DNA from: an uncultured beta proteobacterium
Lineage (GTDB): Bacteria > Pseudomonadota > Gammaproteobacteria > Burkholderiales > Burkholderiaceae_B
DNA: 64,000 nucleotides
Assembly (NCBI GenBank): GCA_903894155.1
Contig: CAITPF010000010.1
Coordinates: 1 to 64,000, forward strand
Direction of reading: 5' to 3'
The translations under genes and the position numbers were made by a program. How positions within the stretch are numbered: the stretch's first letter is position 1; each line of letters opens with the position of its first letter. Positions 1-10,329 of the stretch are shown in pieces. Under the pieces are notes generated by a model that saw nothing but the letters and a program-made list of their open reading frames with translations, was not told where the DNA came from and made no database searches.

Positions 1-58
1 CATCTGATACCTTGCCTTTCATTGAGTGAATCTGCAATACGCCATCTTTCGTGATCAC
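1..58 (-). CDS. possible 5' end of a CDS running off the left edge (GTG start, VITKDGVLQIHSMKGKVSD...)
   Basis: Open minus-strand frame to window edge, with AGGAG upstream of the GTG; only 19 codons visible. Confidence 0.25.
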   Translation of the reverse strand, partial: MITKDGVLQIHSMKGKVSD

Positions 59-168
59 CTGCCGGCTCCTGTTGGGTGAACCAGGCGGCGCGCAAGCCCC
101 AATCGGCGTTATGCTAGCCCCCAGTCGGGGCGCCTCGACCCCATGGCGGGCGCCCTCTTGAAAATCAA

Positions 169-603
169 ATGCGACTAACCCGACATTGTGCCGCAATTCG
201 GGTTGGACCAAGGAAGAAAATGCACCGACCGCGCCCGCGGACGCCCGCCCAAAAGCACCGCCCGACCTTGCACGCTGCCGCGATTTGCGCGCTGGCGGCA
301 TTGCTCGCCGGTTGCCAGAGCAGCCCCGTTTACTATCACCAGAGCCCGCTGCGCCACGTGGTCGTGCTCGACAAGCGCGAGATCAGCGTGCTCCAGCTCG
401 ACGACAACCGCTGGGAAGCCTATGGTGGCAAGCAGGGCGGGCTGTTCACAACCGATATGGATCTGCAGCGCAACCGCCAGATCGAGGCGATCGAAAAAGT
501 CTCGGGCTGCAAGGTGACCACCGCCGTGTATCCGCCTGACCAGAGCGACGAGCACCTGCTGATGCAGGCGTTGGTCGATTGTTCGGCGCGGCTCGGCGGC
601 TAG
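169..603 (+). CDS. small putative lipoprotein of unknown function
   Basis: ORF with hydrophobic N-terminal segment and lipobox-like LAGC; true start may be the ATG at 220. Confidence 0.6.
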   Translation: MRLTRHCAAIRVGPRKKMHRPRPRTPAQKHRPTLHAAAICALAALLAGCQSSPVYYHQSPLRHVVVLDKREISVLQLDDNRWEAYGGKQGGLFTTDMDLQRNRQIEAIEKVSGCKVTTAVYPPDQSDEHLLMQALVDCSARLGG

Positions 604-613
604 CGCCAGAGCC

Positions 614-1258
614 TTATTCGCCGAAGAGGCCGCGCTCGATCAGCGTGCCCATCTGACGTGCCGGGCCGGGCTGCGCCTCACGCACCAGCGCCTGGGCGAC
701 CCCTGCGCGATCGTCGGCGCTGCGGTTCTGGCTCACTTTCCACTTCGCCTGCACGCGATCGATGCGAAGCTCGATGGCGACAATCGCCGCCAGCATGGTT
801 TCGAGGTAGTCGGGTGGCGCGTCGGCGACCTTCCATGGCGCGGGCTGTGTGCTTTCCATGCGCGCGGTCAGCGCCTCGACCGCGCGGCGCTTGACCGCCG
901 GATCCTGCGATGCGTGCAGCGTGCCGTTGATCTGCACGGTGACATAGTTGTAGGTTGGCACGGCGCGATGGTGCTCGCGCTTTGAGGGGTACCAGTTGGG
1001 CGACACGTACGCGTGCGGCCCCTGGAAGACCGCGAGCACGCGTGCGCCCTCGCCCGCGCGGCGCCAGACGTCGTTGGCGATCGCAACGTGCCCGATCAGG
1101 CGAGCGCCCGCTGCGAGCGACCCCTCGAGGAGAAGTGGCAGGTGATCGGCGACGAGGTCTTCGCCGTCGCGCGTCACGAGCGTGGCGAGCGGGTTTTGGG
1201 CGATCGCCTCGGCGATGGCCTGCGGATCCGACTGTTCAAAATGCGCTGGCAGATACAT
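614..1258 (-). CDS. FMN-binding negative transcriptional regulator, PaiB family
   Basis: MYLPAHFEQSDPQAIAEAIAQNPLATLVT...ADHLPLLL and YVTVQINGTL resemble PaiB. Confidence 0.85.
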   Translation of the reverse strand: MYLPAHFEQSDPQAIAEAIAQNPLATLVTRDGEDLVADHLPLLLEGSLAAGARLIGHVAIANDVWRRAGEGARVLAVFQGPHAYVSPNWYPSKREHHRAVPTYNYVTVQINGTLHASQDPAVKRRAVEALTARMESTQPAPWKVADAPPDYLETMLAAIVAIELRIDRVQAKWKVSQNRSADDRAGVAQALVREAQPGPARQMGTLIERGLFGE

Positions 1259-1277
1259 GGCGTTTCCCGGGGGTGTG

Positions 1278-2858
1278 TCAGGCGATGCGCTCGGCGATCG
1301 CGTCGCCGTAGGGCGTCATGATCTCCGTGCAGCCCGTGTTCGTGTCGCCTTCGCGCATGACGCCTGCAGGGCACGCGAACGCGTATGGGTAGACGTTGCG
1401 CCGCGCCGTCGTGACGGGCGCAATGGCCTCGAGCGCGCTGATCACGTCGGGCCCGAGCAGCCGATCGGCAATGATCTTGCCCCCGCCGCTGACGTCGATG
1501 CGCGGCTGGTGGAAAGCCTGTTCAAGGTTCAGGCCATGATCCATGATGAAGGCGCTGAGCTGCATCACCGCGCCAAGGATCTTGCGCCCTCCCGAGGCCC
1601 CAAGCGCAAAGCGCCGTCCCGTTGCATCCTCGCCGATCACCGGGCAGTAGTTCGCCAGGCAACGCTTGCCGGGCGCCAGCGAATTCGGCTTGCCCGGCTC
1701 CGGATCGAACCACATGATTCCGTTGTTGAGCAGCAATCCGGTGGATGGCGAAATCACCTTCGAGCCGAAAATGGACAACAGGGTCTGCGTGACCGCGCAC
1801 ATATTCCCCTGCCGGTCGACGACGCTGAAGTGGGTTGTGCAACCAGGCGCTTTCGGCGATTCATGATCGCCCATCGACTCCAGGCGAGCCTGGAACGCCG
1901 CATCAAGCGATCGCGCAAACGCTGCGTAGGTGCTCGCGCCCGGCGCGCCTGCGGTGGGCGTGAGCTCCCGTGCAAGTTGTTCGAGCGCGCGCCCGAAGGT
2001 GGGGCCGCCGGTTAACCCGGGCGCGGCCCAGACCCGCCCGCCGCGATGCGCCACCACGAGCGGATCGACGATCTCGGCCTCGTACGCCTCGAGATCGGCG
2101 AGGCTCAGGCACCCTCCTTTTTCGCGCACGTCCGCCACCAGCGCGCGTGCGACGTCGCCCCGATAGAAACCGTCTGCGCCATATTCGGCGATCTGTCGCA
2201 GCGTCGCGGCGAACGCGCGCTGGTCCAGGTGCTGCTCGGTCAGCGCGGTCCATTCGCCAGCCAGCGGCCACTGCCCGTCATCGAGGAACAGCTTCGCGGT
2301 GTCGGGATCGCGCGCCAGCGCGCGTGCGTTTGCACCGGTCAGCAGCGACGTATACCAGTCGACGATCAGGCCGTCCTCGGCGAGCTGGGCGGCCGGCGTC
2401 ACCAGGTCGCGCCAGGGCAGGCGTCCGAACAGGCGGTGCGCCAGATCCATGCCCGACACCACGCCGGGCACGGCGACCGAGGTTGCGCCGAAGACGTTGC
2501 GGTCATCGACGACCGAAGGCCATGGGAACAGGTCGGACGATTTGCCCTGGCCGCTGAGCGGGTAATTGGCCGGGTCGAGCTCGCGCGGCGAGCGGCAACC
2601 GAAGTTGACGACCTTGGCGCTGCCGGAATCCGCGCGATAGAGCACCATGGTGCCGCCCGCGGCGGGGCCGCTCATCCAGGGCTCCACCACGCCGATGGCG
2701 AACGACGTGGCGATTGCGGCATCCACGGCATCGCCGCCGGCCTCGAGCACTGCGGCGCCGACCTCGGCCGCACGCTTGTGCTGCGCCGCGACCACGCCCC
2801 CGCGCGTGGCGATGACCGCCTTGCGCACGACCTGGGAATTGGAGAAATTGTCGATCAT
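1278..2858 (-). CDS. gamma-glutamyltransferase family protein
   Basis: AAEVGAAVLEAGGDAVDAAIATSFAIGVVEPWMSGPAAGG and THFSVVDRQGNMCAVTQTL match the GGT family; start trimmed to MIDNFSN. Confidence 0.9.
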   Translation of the reverse strand: MIDNFSNSQVVRKAVIATRGGVVAAQHKRAAEVGAAVLEAGGDAVDAAIATSFAIGVVEPWMSGPAAGGTMVLYRADSGSAKVVNFGCRSPRELDPANYPLSGQGKSSDLFPWPSVVDDRNVFGATSVAVPGVVSGMDLAHRLFGRLPWRDLVTPAAQLAEDGLIVDWYTSLLTGANARALARDPDTAKLFLDDGQWPLAGEWTALTEQHLDQRAFAATLRQIAEYGADGFYRGDVARALVADVREKGGCLSLADLEAYEAEIVDPLVVAHRGGRVWAAPGLTGGPTFGRALEQLARELTPTAGAPGASTYAAFARSLDAAFQARLESMGDHESPKAPGCTTHFSVVDRQGNMCAVTQTLLSIFGSKVISPSTGLLLNNGIMWFDPEPGKPNSLAPGKRCLANYCPVIGEDATGRRFALGASGGRKILGAVMQLSAFIMDHGLNLEQAFHQPRIDVSGGGKIIADRLLGPDVISALEAIAPVTTARRNVYPYAFACPAGVMREGDTNTGCTEIMTPYGDAIAERIA

Positions 2859-2863
2859 GTTGG

Positions 2864-3754
2864 CTAACCGTGTTGTTTCGCGTGGCGCACCACGTCGGCG
2901 TGCGTTGCAAACCAGACGCCCGGGAGGCTGCGCATCAGCGCGATGAGCTCTTCCAGGATCCACAGGCGTGAGCGGTATCCGATCACGTGCGGATGCATGG
3001 TCAGCTGGAACAGACCGCCCTCGCGGTAGGCCGCCTCGAATTCGCGTCGGAAAATATCGAACACGGCTTCGGGCGCCGTGTGTGGCCGCAGGCCGGAGAA
3101 GCGGTTCATGTTGAAGTAGACCGCGTCATCCCGGATCCACTCGACCGGCAGCTCGACGACGCCCGTGGGTTCGCCGTTTTCCAGCAACTCGTAGCAATCC
3201 ACGTCGGCCATCAGCGACGAGTCGTAGATCAGGCCCATTTCGCGGACCAGCGCCAACGTGTTGGGGCTGAAGTCCCACGACGGCGTTCGCATCCCCACAG
3301 GCCGCACGCCGCAGATCGACTCGAGCGTATCGGCGCTCCTCAGCATCAGGTCGCGCTCGGCCTCGATGGGCAAGACGGAATTGCGTTCATGGATCCAGCC
3401 GTGGATGCCGATCTCGTGGCCCTCAGCCACGATGCGACGCTGCTCGTCCGGGTAGAGCAAGGCGGTGACCGCGGGCACGAAAAACGTGGCGGGCACTTCG
3501 TTGCGCGCCAGGAGCTCGAGGATGCGCGGCACGCCCTGACGGTTCCCGTATTGGCCTTGCGAAAGCTTTCCGGGCGACTCGCCGCCGTCGCGCAGCTCGT
3601 TGGTTTCGTGATCGGAGTCAAACGAGAGGGCCACCGCGCAGCGTGCGCCTTCGGGCCAGAGCCGCGGGCGCAGAGTGCGTCCCGCACGCACGCGATCGAC
3701 GATGCCGCGCCAGTGCGCTTCAGGCCATTGCCAGGGTTCGAGGGGGGTGGTCAT
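2864..3754 (-). CDS. polysaccharide deacetylase family protein (NodB/PuuE-like)
   Basis: VALSFDSDHETNE, VPATFFVPA, GHEIGIHGWIHE motifs. Confidence 0.88.
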   Translation of the reverse strand: MTTPLEPWQWPEAHWRGIVDRVRAGRTLRPRLWPEGARCAVALSFDSDHETNELRDGGESPGKLSQGQYGNRQGVPRILELLARNEVPATFFVPAVTALLYPDEQRRIVAEGHEIGIHGWIHERNSVLPIEAERDLMLRSADTLESICGVRPVGMRTPSWDFSPNTLALVREMGLIYDSSLMADVDCYELLENGEPTGVVELPVEWIRDDAVYFNMNRFSGLRPHTAPEAVFDIFRREFEAAYREGGLFQLTMHPHVIGYRSRLWILEELIALMRSLPGVWFATHADVVRHAKQHG

Positions 3755-4806
3755 TTGCCTGCTCCGGGGGGTAATTTGCTGGCGACGTTCTGCGCCGCAG
3801 CGGATTCACGTGCCACGAATGCCGCGAAGTCGGCCGGTTGCATCCCGACCCCTTCAAGGCCCAGCGCATCGAATTGCGCAACGACTTCGGGATCCTGGAT
3901 CGCGCGCACGATTTCCGTCTGGACACGGTCGACGATGCGCGCAGGTACACCTGCCGGCATCCACAGGCCAAACCAGTTCACGACATTAAAGCCGGTGAGG
4001 CCAAGCTCGTCGAGTGTGGGCACCTGCGGCATCCCTTTCCAGCGGCGCGCGCCCGTGATGGCGAGCGCGCGCAGCCTTCCGGACTGCACATGCTGCTGGG
4101 CGATCTGCGTGCCGACGAAAAAGAGATCGACGCGGCCCGCGATGACATCGTTGGTCGCCTCGGCCACGCCCTTGTAGGGAACGGAAACGATGTCGGTGCC
4201 GGTCGTCGTCTTCATGATTTCGGCGGGGATGTGGCTGGCGGTGCCGAGCCCGGCGTGCGCATAGTTCAGTTTCCCGGGCGCGCGCACGGCCTGGTCGATC
4301 AACTCCTTGAAGGTCGTGGCCTTCGAGTCTGCGGGCACGACCAGCACCTGGCCGAAGTTTTGCGCCACCAGCGAGACATGGGTGAAGTCCTTCACCGGAT
4401 CGTAGGTGACGTTCTCGTTGAACGGGGGAATGCTGACGTGCGAGGCGGTCGTGAAGAGCCACGTGTAGCCGTCGGGCGGCAGCTTCGACACATAGGCCGT
4501 GCCGACCAGCCCGCCCGCGCCGAGACGATTTTCGACGATCACTGCTTGCCCGAGCGCGGCCGAAAGCCTGGGGGCGATCACGCGCATCAGAAGATCGGGC
4601 GGCCCGCCTGGCGGCGAGGGCACCACCACGCGGATCGGCTTGTTCGGGTAATCCGTGGCGGCGATGCCGGCCGGCGCGGCGGCGCCCTGCGCCAACGCGC
4701 ACGAAGCCATGAGGAGGCTGGCCAGGAGCGTCAGCGTGCGGGCGAGCGAGCGCCCGCGACCGCCCTTCGCGAGTTGCGAGACGGGCTGCGCAAGGAGTTT
4801 TGACAT
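3751..4806 (-). CDS. Bug/TctC family tripartite tricarboxylate transporter substrate-binding protein
   Basis: YPNKPIRVVVPSPPGGPPDLLMR, GQAVIVENRLGAGG, PPDGYTWLF; overlaps the next gene by ATGA. Confidence 0.92.
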   Translation of the reverse strand: MSKLLAQPVSQLAKGGRGRSLARTLTLLASLLMASCALAQGAAAPAGIAATDYPNKPIRVVVPSPPGGPPDLLMRVIAPRLSAALGQAVIVENRLGAGGLVGTAYVSKLPPDGYTWLFTTASHVSIPPFNENVTYDPVKDFTHVSLVAQNFGQVLVVPADSKATTFKELIDQAVRAPGKLNYAHAGLGTASHIPAEIMKTTTGTDIVSVPYKGVAEATNDVIAGRVDLFFVGTQIAQQHVQSGRLRALAITGARRWKGMPQVPTLDELGLTGFNVVNWFGLWMPAGVPARIVDRVQTEIVRAIQDPEVVAQFDALGLEGVGMQPADFAAFVARESAAAQNVASKLPPGAGK

Positions 4807-4886
4807 GATGATGGTTGGCCGAAAAGAGGCGCTGTTTGGCGCTGTGTGGTTGCGCGGCGGTCGGGTGCCAGACGCGGGGCGTGGAT

Positions 4887-5897
4887 TCAGGGCAACCGCA
4901 CCGTGGAGTGTGTCGATGACGACAGGATGATCGCCTCGAGGACTTGCGCGTTGCGCACGGCGTCGCCTTCCGGCGTCACGAGCGGCTCGCCCCGCACAAT
5001 GCAGTCGGCGAAGTGCTCGAGCTCGGCGCGCTCGGTGCTGACGTCGTCGAAGCGCGTGACGACCGGCTCGCGCTTGTTCATGATGTTGTCGCGATCGATG
5101 GTGCAGGTCGTCAGCTCCCAGGTGTTGAGGTGCTGCACGCCGCCGACCCGGGCCCAGCCGCTGGAGCCGAATACCTGCATGCGCCAGGTTTCTGCCGTGG
5201 CGATGATGGTTCCGAGGTAGCCCGTGGATCCGCCCGCGAAGTGCAGCAGCATGGAGGTCGTGTCGTCCGAACCGAAATCCTGCGCCAGCCGAAAGCTCTG
5301 CGCGGTGACCTCGTCGATGGGGCCTGCCAGGTACATCATGGCGTCGATCACGTGGACGCCGCGTCCCGTCATCCCGCCCGCGGGGGATTCGTCGCCTGCA
5401 TGACGCCAGTGACCTTGGGGAAAGCGATACGCGCTCGGCCCGCAGAAGTTTCCTTCGATGTGCAGGACCCTTCCGAGCCGCCCGTCGTCGATCATGCGGC
5501 GGATCTCCTGCAAGGCGGGCTGGAATCGCCAGTTGTAGCCAACGCCCAGCACAATGCCGTGGCGGGCGGCGGCCTCGGCCGCACGCCGCGTGCTGGCGCC
5601 GTCCAGCCCCAGCGGTTTTTCGCAGAAAACGTGCTTGCCAGCCTGGGCGGCGGCGACGATCTGGTCCGTGTGCATCGAGTGCGGGGTTGCCAGCACGACG
5701 GCATCCACGCCCGGGTCCGCGAGGACGGCTTCATAGCTATCCATGATCCGGATGCCTTGCCGGGCGGCGAAGTCGGCCGCCTTTGCCGGTGTTCGCGTGG
5801 CGCCCGCGACGAACCGGATGGATTTGCTCAGGCCCTGCGCGCTGTTGACCAGATTCTGGCCCCAGACGCCCATGCCGATGATGGCAGCGTTGATCAT
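4887..5897 (-). CDS. Gfo/Idh/MocA family oxidoreductase
   Basis: MINAAIIGMGVWGQNLV, DAVVLATPHSMHTDQIVAAAQAGKHVFCEKPLG. Confidence 0.92.
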   Translation of the reverse strand: MINAAIIGMGVWGQNLVNSAQGLSKSIRFVAGATRTPAKAADFAARQGIRIMDSYEAVLADPGVDAVVLATPHSMHTDQIVAAAQAGKHVFCEKPLGLDGASTRRAAEAAARHGIVLGVGYNWRFQPALQEIRRMIDDGRLGRVLHIEGNFCGPSAYRFPQGHWRHAGDESPAGGMTGRGVHVIDAMMYLAGPIDEVTAQSFRLAQDFGSDDTTSMLLHFAGGSTGYLGTIIATAETWRMQVFGSSGWARVGGVQHLNTWELTTCTIDRDNIMNKREPVVTRFDDVSTERAELEHFADCIVRGEPLVTPEGDAVRNAQVLEAIILSSSTHSTVRLP

Positions 5898-6015
5898 GGT
5901 GTGTAGCCGGTAGATTAGTTAGGAATCGATTATCAGAGAAAGAATGACCAATGACAACCAAGCCGGGGGGAGTTGCGCGGACCAGCTGCTGCCGGGCCTG
6001 AAGCGGCGCACGGCG

Positions 6016-6837
6016 TCAGCGTGCTGGTGCGGCTCCTGGCACGACACCCGTAAGCCACCCCCGCAAGACCGCCAGGAATTCGGCACTGCGGGTGACCGGG
6101 AAGAAATGGCCGCCCCGTTCGAGCAGAACCAGCCTGGCGCCGGGCAGGAATTGCGCGAGCGACGCCTGCAGGTGCGGCGGGACGATGAGGTCATCGCGCG
6201 CGCCCACGACAAGTGTCGGGCAGGTCAGCGCGGAAAGCCTGGCGCTTTGGTCAAAGCGCAGCAGGGCGTGCATGCGCTCGCGTACGACCGCCTGCGCTGT
6301 GGGATCCGTTGGCGCGGTTGCGACGAGCCGCTCGTAGGCATCCCAGTGCGCGTCGAGCCACGCCGGTTCGTACGAGAGGAATGCCGACGAGCTGGCGTAG
6401 GCGCGCGGGCTTTCGCCCAGCAATGACAGCCGCATCGTGAACAATTCATGCAAATAGCGATCCGGCTTTGCCCAGGATCCGCTGAGCGCCATCGCCCGCA
6501 CGCGCTGCGGTGCGGCAAGCGCCATCGCCTGCGCAATGCACCCGCCAGTGGAGTGCCCCGCTACGATGCAGGAATCCACGCCGCGGTCGTCAAGCAGCGC
6601 GAGGCAGTCGTGCGCCAGCAGTTCGACGCTGCAGGGCGCCTGGCCCCGGCTGCTCGCCCCGATGCCGCGCTGGTCGAGTCTCAGCAGGCGCCAGTCGCGC
6701 AAAAGTTCGGCGGCGCAGGGATCCCAGAACGATGCCGCGCCGCCCAGGCCGCTCACGCAGAGCAGCGCGGGCCCCGCGCCTTCGTCGAGGCCCCGGATGA
6801 CAGCGCCATCGTGGGTGGTAAACAGAAATTCAGACAT
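6016..6837 (-). CDS. alpha/beta hydrolase
   Basis: GLGGAASFWDP, LLRLDQRGIGAS, VAGHSTGGCIAQ nucleophile elbow; start set to MSEFLFTTHDG. Confidence 0.88.
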   Translation of the reverse strand: MSEFLFTTHDGAVIRGLDEGAGPALLCVSGLGGAASFWDPCAAELLRDWRLLRLDQRGIGASSRGQAPCSVELLAHDCLALLDDRGVDSCIVAGHSTGGCIAQAMALAAPQRVRAMALSGSWAKPDRYLHELFTMRLSLLGESPRAYASSSAFLSYEPAWLDAHWDAYERLVATAPTDPTAQAVVRERMHALLRFDQSARLSALTCPTLVVGARDDLIVPPHLQASLAQFLPGARLVLLERGGHFFPVTRSAEFLAVLRGWLTGVVPGAAPAR

Positions 6838-7006
6838 GGCCGGCAAAGGGATCGTGACGCAACCGTCGGGCTCGACAGACAGGGGCTTGGGCGCCCTGCC
6901 GATATAGTATGGTGGAAACCCCGGACAATGCTGCCGATCACGACGAGCCACCAGATGCACCTGCAACAATCGAATTTCAACGGCGCCGGGCTCTTGGGGC
7001 AGACAG

Positions 7007-7339
7007 ATGTCTGACGAAAACCAGCTCGTCGTGCCGCCCTCGTTCATCGCGCTCTTCGTCGAGCCCGGGCGGATCAAGCCGAGCGCTTCGCGCGAAGAAA
7101 TCCTTGCCCGCTACGACTATTGCGAAGACCTTGCCCAGATGCTGACCGAGACCGCCAGCGCCAGACGCTGGGAGCTTGGCATCACGGAGGATGACGTGCT
7201 CGAGCGCCTGCAGCGCGGCCTGGCCGACCCCAGTGCCGGCGTGACCGAACCCGAAGCGGTCTGGGTCATCCGCCGACTCGCGGAGCTGCTGGGATGGCCC
7301 GACCCCGGCGCGCCTATTGATCCTGTTCGAGCTCAGTGA
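7007..7339 (+). CDS. conserved hypothetical protein
   Basis: Complete 110-aa ORF with codon usage like neighbours, convergent with the cupin gene. Confidence 0.65.
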   Translation: MSDENQLVVPPSFIALFVEPGRIKPSASREEILARYDYCEDLAQMLTETASARRWELGITEDDVLERLQRGLADPSAGVTEPEAVWVIRRLAELLGWPDPGAPIDPVRAQ

Positions 7340-7724
7340 AGAACTTCGTTCCCGCCATGAAGTGGTTGGGTTTCATGAACATTGAAATGAAGAGAGCGCC
7401 GTTCGGTGCATACGCCACATGGCGGTTGCCGCCCGGTCGCCACACGTAATTGCCGGCGGTGCAGGCACCCTGGCTATCCTCCAGGCTGCCCTCAAGCATG
7501 TAGGTCTGCTCGATCGCGGTATGGATATGATCCGGCACGACCGCGCCTGGCTCCATCTTGAACAGGATGGTCGAGAGGCCGGTCTCGGGGTCGGAGTAGA
7601 GGATCTTGGTCTGGATGCCGGGGAAGGGAGCGGGACGCCATTCGAGTGACGAAATCTCGACGAGTCGAGCATCCAGGGGGCCGAGCCCCTCGTGATCCTT
7701 GTAGTGCGGCGTGCTGCCGGCCAT
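7314..7724 (-). CDS. cupin-domain protein (ChrR-like cupin)
   Basis: GLSTILFKMEPGAVVPDHIHTAIEQTYMLEGSLEDSQGACTAGNYVWRPGGNRH cupin motifs; start set to MAGSTPHYKDHEG. Confidence 0.8.
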   Translation of the reverse strand: MAGSTPHYKDHEGLGPLDARLVEISSLEWRPAPFPGIQTKILYSDPETGLSTILFKMEPGAVVPDHIHTAIEQTYMLEGSLEDSQGACTAGNYVWRPGGNRHVAYAPNGALFISMFMKPNHFMAGTKFFTELEQDQ

Positions 7725-7771
7725 GCGTTTTCCCCTTGTGGTTGTGCTGGTCACAGGCTGCGCGGCGGCGG

Positions 7772-8155
7772 TCACTGGGGCCGAAGGCCGTTGCCTCGCG
7801 TGCGGGGGGCGCCGCCCGTTGTCGCCGCACCGGTATTGCCGGCGCCTGTGCCGGCGCTGCCCGAAGGTGTTCCGTAGCTGCCGGTGCCGCCATAGCTGCC
7901 TGATGTCGCGCCGCCAGCTGGCGACCCTGAGTAAGCACCACGCGGGTCTGCCCCGCCGGCTCCCGGCGCAGCGCCATAGGATGAGGCGTCTGATCCGGAA
8001 GAGGATCCGTACGAGGGGCTGGTCGCGCCGCCTACCTGCCAACCGCTGCCAAAGCCACCCGAGCTCGGGGGCTTTAGCCCCTGGGCGGAGCAAACGCCCA
8101 GCGCCCCCGCGAGCAGTGCCGCAGTGGCCAGGACAATCAACCATTGTTTACGCAT
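7772..8155 (-). CDS. small secreted Gly/Ser-rich protein of unknown function
   Basis: Signal peptide MRKQWLIVLATAALLAGALGVCSAQ followed by low-complexity G/S/A-rich sequence. Confidence 0.6.
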   Translation of the reverse strand: MRKQWLIVLATAALLAGALGVCSAQGLKPPSSGGFGSGWQVGGATSPSYGSSSGSDASSYGAAPGAGGADPRGAYSGSPAGGATSGSYGGTGSYGTPSGSAGTGAGNTGAATTGGAPRTRGNGLRPQ

Positions 8156-8404
8156 TTCACGACTCCAGTGCGTGCCGAATGTCGATCATAGCGTTTCTTT
8201 GTCGGTCGCAGCACCGGCCCCGCGCTGGACGGCTGACCAGAACGCTTCGGTCCCGGGGGCTACCGCGATGCTTTCACGGCATCGGGGCAGAAGAAAATAG
8301 CATTAGCCAGCGAGGGAATGTCAGCCGACAATTTACACTTGCTTCCGGGCGCCGGGCGCCGTGCGCCGGGACTGACCGAACAACTCGAGGAGACCTGCGT
8401 GCCA

Positions 8405-9331
8405 ATGATCAGCAACTACAAGGGCATTATTCCGGCGATTGCCTGCCCGTTCACCCCTGACCACAAGATCGATGAACCCGCGTTGCGCCGGCATGCCGCC
8501 TGGCTCGGGTCGCAACCCGGCATCGTCGCGGTGATGACCAACGGCCATACCGGCGAGGTGTTTTCGCTGCTGCCGCGCGAGCGCGCCGAAGTCACGCGCA
8601 TCGTCGCCAGCGAGCTCGAGGGACGCATTCCGGTGATTTCGTCGGTGGTCTGCGAGGGCTTGCTCGATGCAAAGGAGCAGGCCCAGATGGCGTGCGATGC
8701 GGGTGCGAAGGGCCTGGACGTCATGCCGCCGCACCATTGGCTGCGTTTTGGCCTGCGCCATGACCACGTCATGCAGTATTTCGACAATCTTTCGACGGTG
8801 GGCCTGGATCTCGTCGCGCATGTGTATCCCGCGTGGACACGCGCCTCCTACTCCACCGCCGTCATGGCGGACCTGGCACGCCTGCCCTACCTGCAGGCGT
8901 TCAAGGTCGGCCAGCGCGACATGAACAAGTACGCGGCTGACATCCTGGCCATTCGCGACGCCGATCCCACCAAGGCCATCCTGACCTGCCACGACGAATA
9001 CCTGCTCGCCTCGATGGTGCAGGGGGTGGATGGCGCGCTGGTGGGCTTTGCGACCTTCATTCCGGGACTCATCAACGATCTCTGGGAGGCCGTCAAGGCG
9101 GGCGATCTCAAGCGTGCGATGCAGGTGCAGGCGCTGATTACGCCGCTCAAGGACGCGGTCTACGGCGGCGGCGAGCCGACCGGCGAGGCCCATGCGCGCA
9201 TGAAGATGGGGATGTACCTGGCCGGCGTGCTCGATGCGCCGACGGTGCGCCCGCCAACCGAGGCGCCCGACGAACAGGAAATCGCCCGCCTGCGCGCGGC
9301 CGTGGCAAACGCCGGGCTGCTCAAGCGCTGA
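8405..9331 (+). CDS. dihydrodipicolinate synthase (DapA) family aldolase/hydratase
   Basis: GIIPAIACPFTPDHKIDEPALRRH, TNGHTGEVFSLLPRERAEV. Confidence 0.9.
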   Translation: MISNYKGIIPAIACPFTPDHKIDEPALRRHAAWLGSQPGIVAVMTNGHTGEVFSLLPRERAEVTRIVASELEGRIPVISSVVCEGLLDAKEQAQMACDAGAKGLDVMPPHHWLRFGLRHDHVMQYFDNLSTVGLDLVAHVYPAWTRASYSTAVMADLARLPYLQAFKVGQRDMNKYAADILAIRDADPTKAILTCHDEYLLASMVQGVDGALVGFATFIPGLINDLWEAVKAGDLKRAMQVQALITPLKDAVYGGGEPTGEAHARMKMGMYLAGVLDAPTVRPPTEAPDEQEIARLRAAVANAGLLKR

Positions 9332-9357
9332 TTCCACATCACGGCGAGAGGTCAATC

Positions 9358-10329
9358 ATGTTCAAACACAAGCTATTCACGCTGCTCGCAGCGGGCTGTT
9401 GCCTTCTGCCGGTCGCGCAGGCGCAGGATGCGACCCGGAAATACCCGTCGCATTCGGTGACCGTCATCATTCCCTTTCCACCGGGCGGCACCCTCGACAC
9501 GGTGGGCCGCATGCTCGCCCAGAGGCTCGGTGAGCAGACGGGCCAGACCTTTGTGGTCGAAAACCGTGCCGGCGCGGGCGGCGTGATCGGCGGGCAGGCG
9601 GTTGCGCGTGCCAACCCCGATGGCTACACGCTGTTGTTCAGCGCATCGACGTTCGCCATGGCGCCCATGGTGGCCAAGGGCGCCGTCTATGACGTCGATC
9701 GCGACTTCAAGGCGATTGCGCTGGTGGCCAAGGCACCGCTTTCGGTGGCGGTCAGCAAGTCGGTTCCGGCGAAAAACGTCGCCGAGCTGGTTGCCTACGG
9801 CAAAGCCCAGCCGGGCGGTCTGAAAATGGCGATCGGTTCGGTCGCCTCGGCCGGTCACCTCGCAGTCGAGTTGCTCAAGAGCAAGAGCGGCGTCGATTAC
9901 ACCGTCATCCAGTACAAGGGCTCGTCGCCCGCCTACAACGACCTGATCGGCGGGCGCATCGATGGCTTCATCGATCCGATCCTCGGCTCGTTGCAGTTCG
10001 CAAAGGCCGGCCAGCTCAATGTGCTGGCAGTGACCTCTGCGGCTCGGGTCCCGAGCATGCCGGAGGTGCCGACGGTTGGCGAAACCTACCCGGGTTATGA
10101 GTTCTACAGCTGGTATGGGCTATGGGCGCCGGCGAAGGTGCCAGAGGCCATCGCGGAGTTTCTCAACGCCGAAGTCAACAAGGCGCTCACGACGGACATG
10201 GACGCGCGACTTCGCGCGCAAGGCCTGCTGCCCACGCCCGGATCGATGGCGGATTTCAGGCAGTTCCAGACCAACGACATGGCCGTTGTGCAAAAGCTGA
10301 TCACCGAGGGCGGCATCCGTGGCGAATGA
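9358..10329 (+). CDS. Bug/TctC family substrate-binding protein
   Basis: YPSHSVTVIIPFPPGGTLDTVGR, GQTFVVENRAGAGGVIGGQAVARANPDGYTLLF. Confidence 0.93.
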   Translation: MFKHKLFTLLAAGCCLLPVAQAQDATRKYPSHSVTVIIPFPPGGTLDTVGRMLAQRLGEQTGQTFVVENRAGAGGVIGGQAVARANPDGYTLLFSASTFAMAPMVAKGAVYDVDRDFKAIALVAKAPLSVAVSKSVPAKNVAELVAYGKAQPGGLKMAIGSVASAGHLAVELLKSKSGVDYTVIQYKGSSPAYNDLIGGRIDGFIDPILGSLQFAKAGQLNVLAVTSAARVPSMPEVPTVGETYPGYEFYSWYGLWAPAKVPEAIAEFLNAEVNKALTTDMDARLRAQGLLPTPGSMADFRQFQTNDMAVVQKLITEGGIRGE

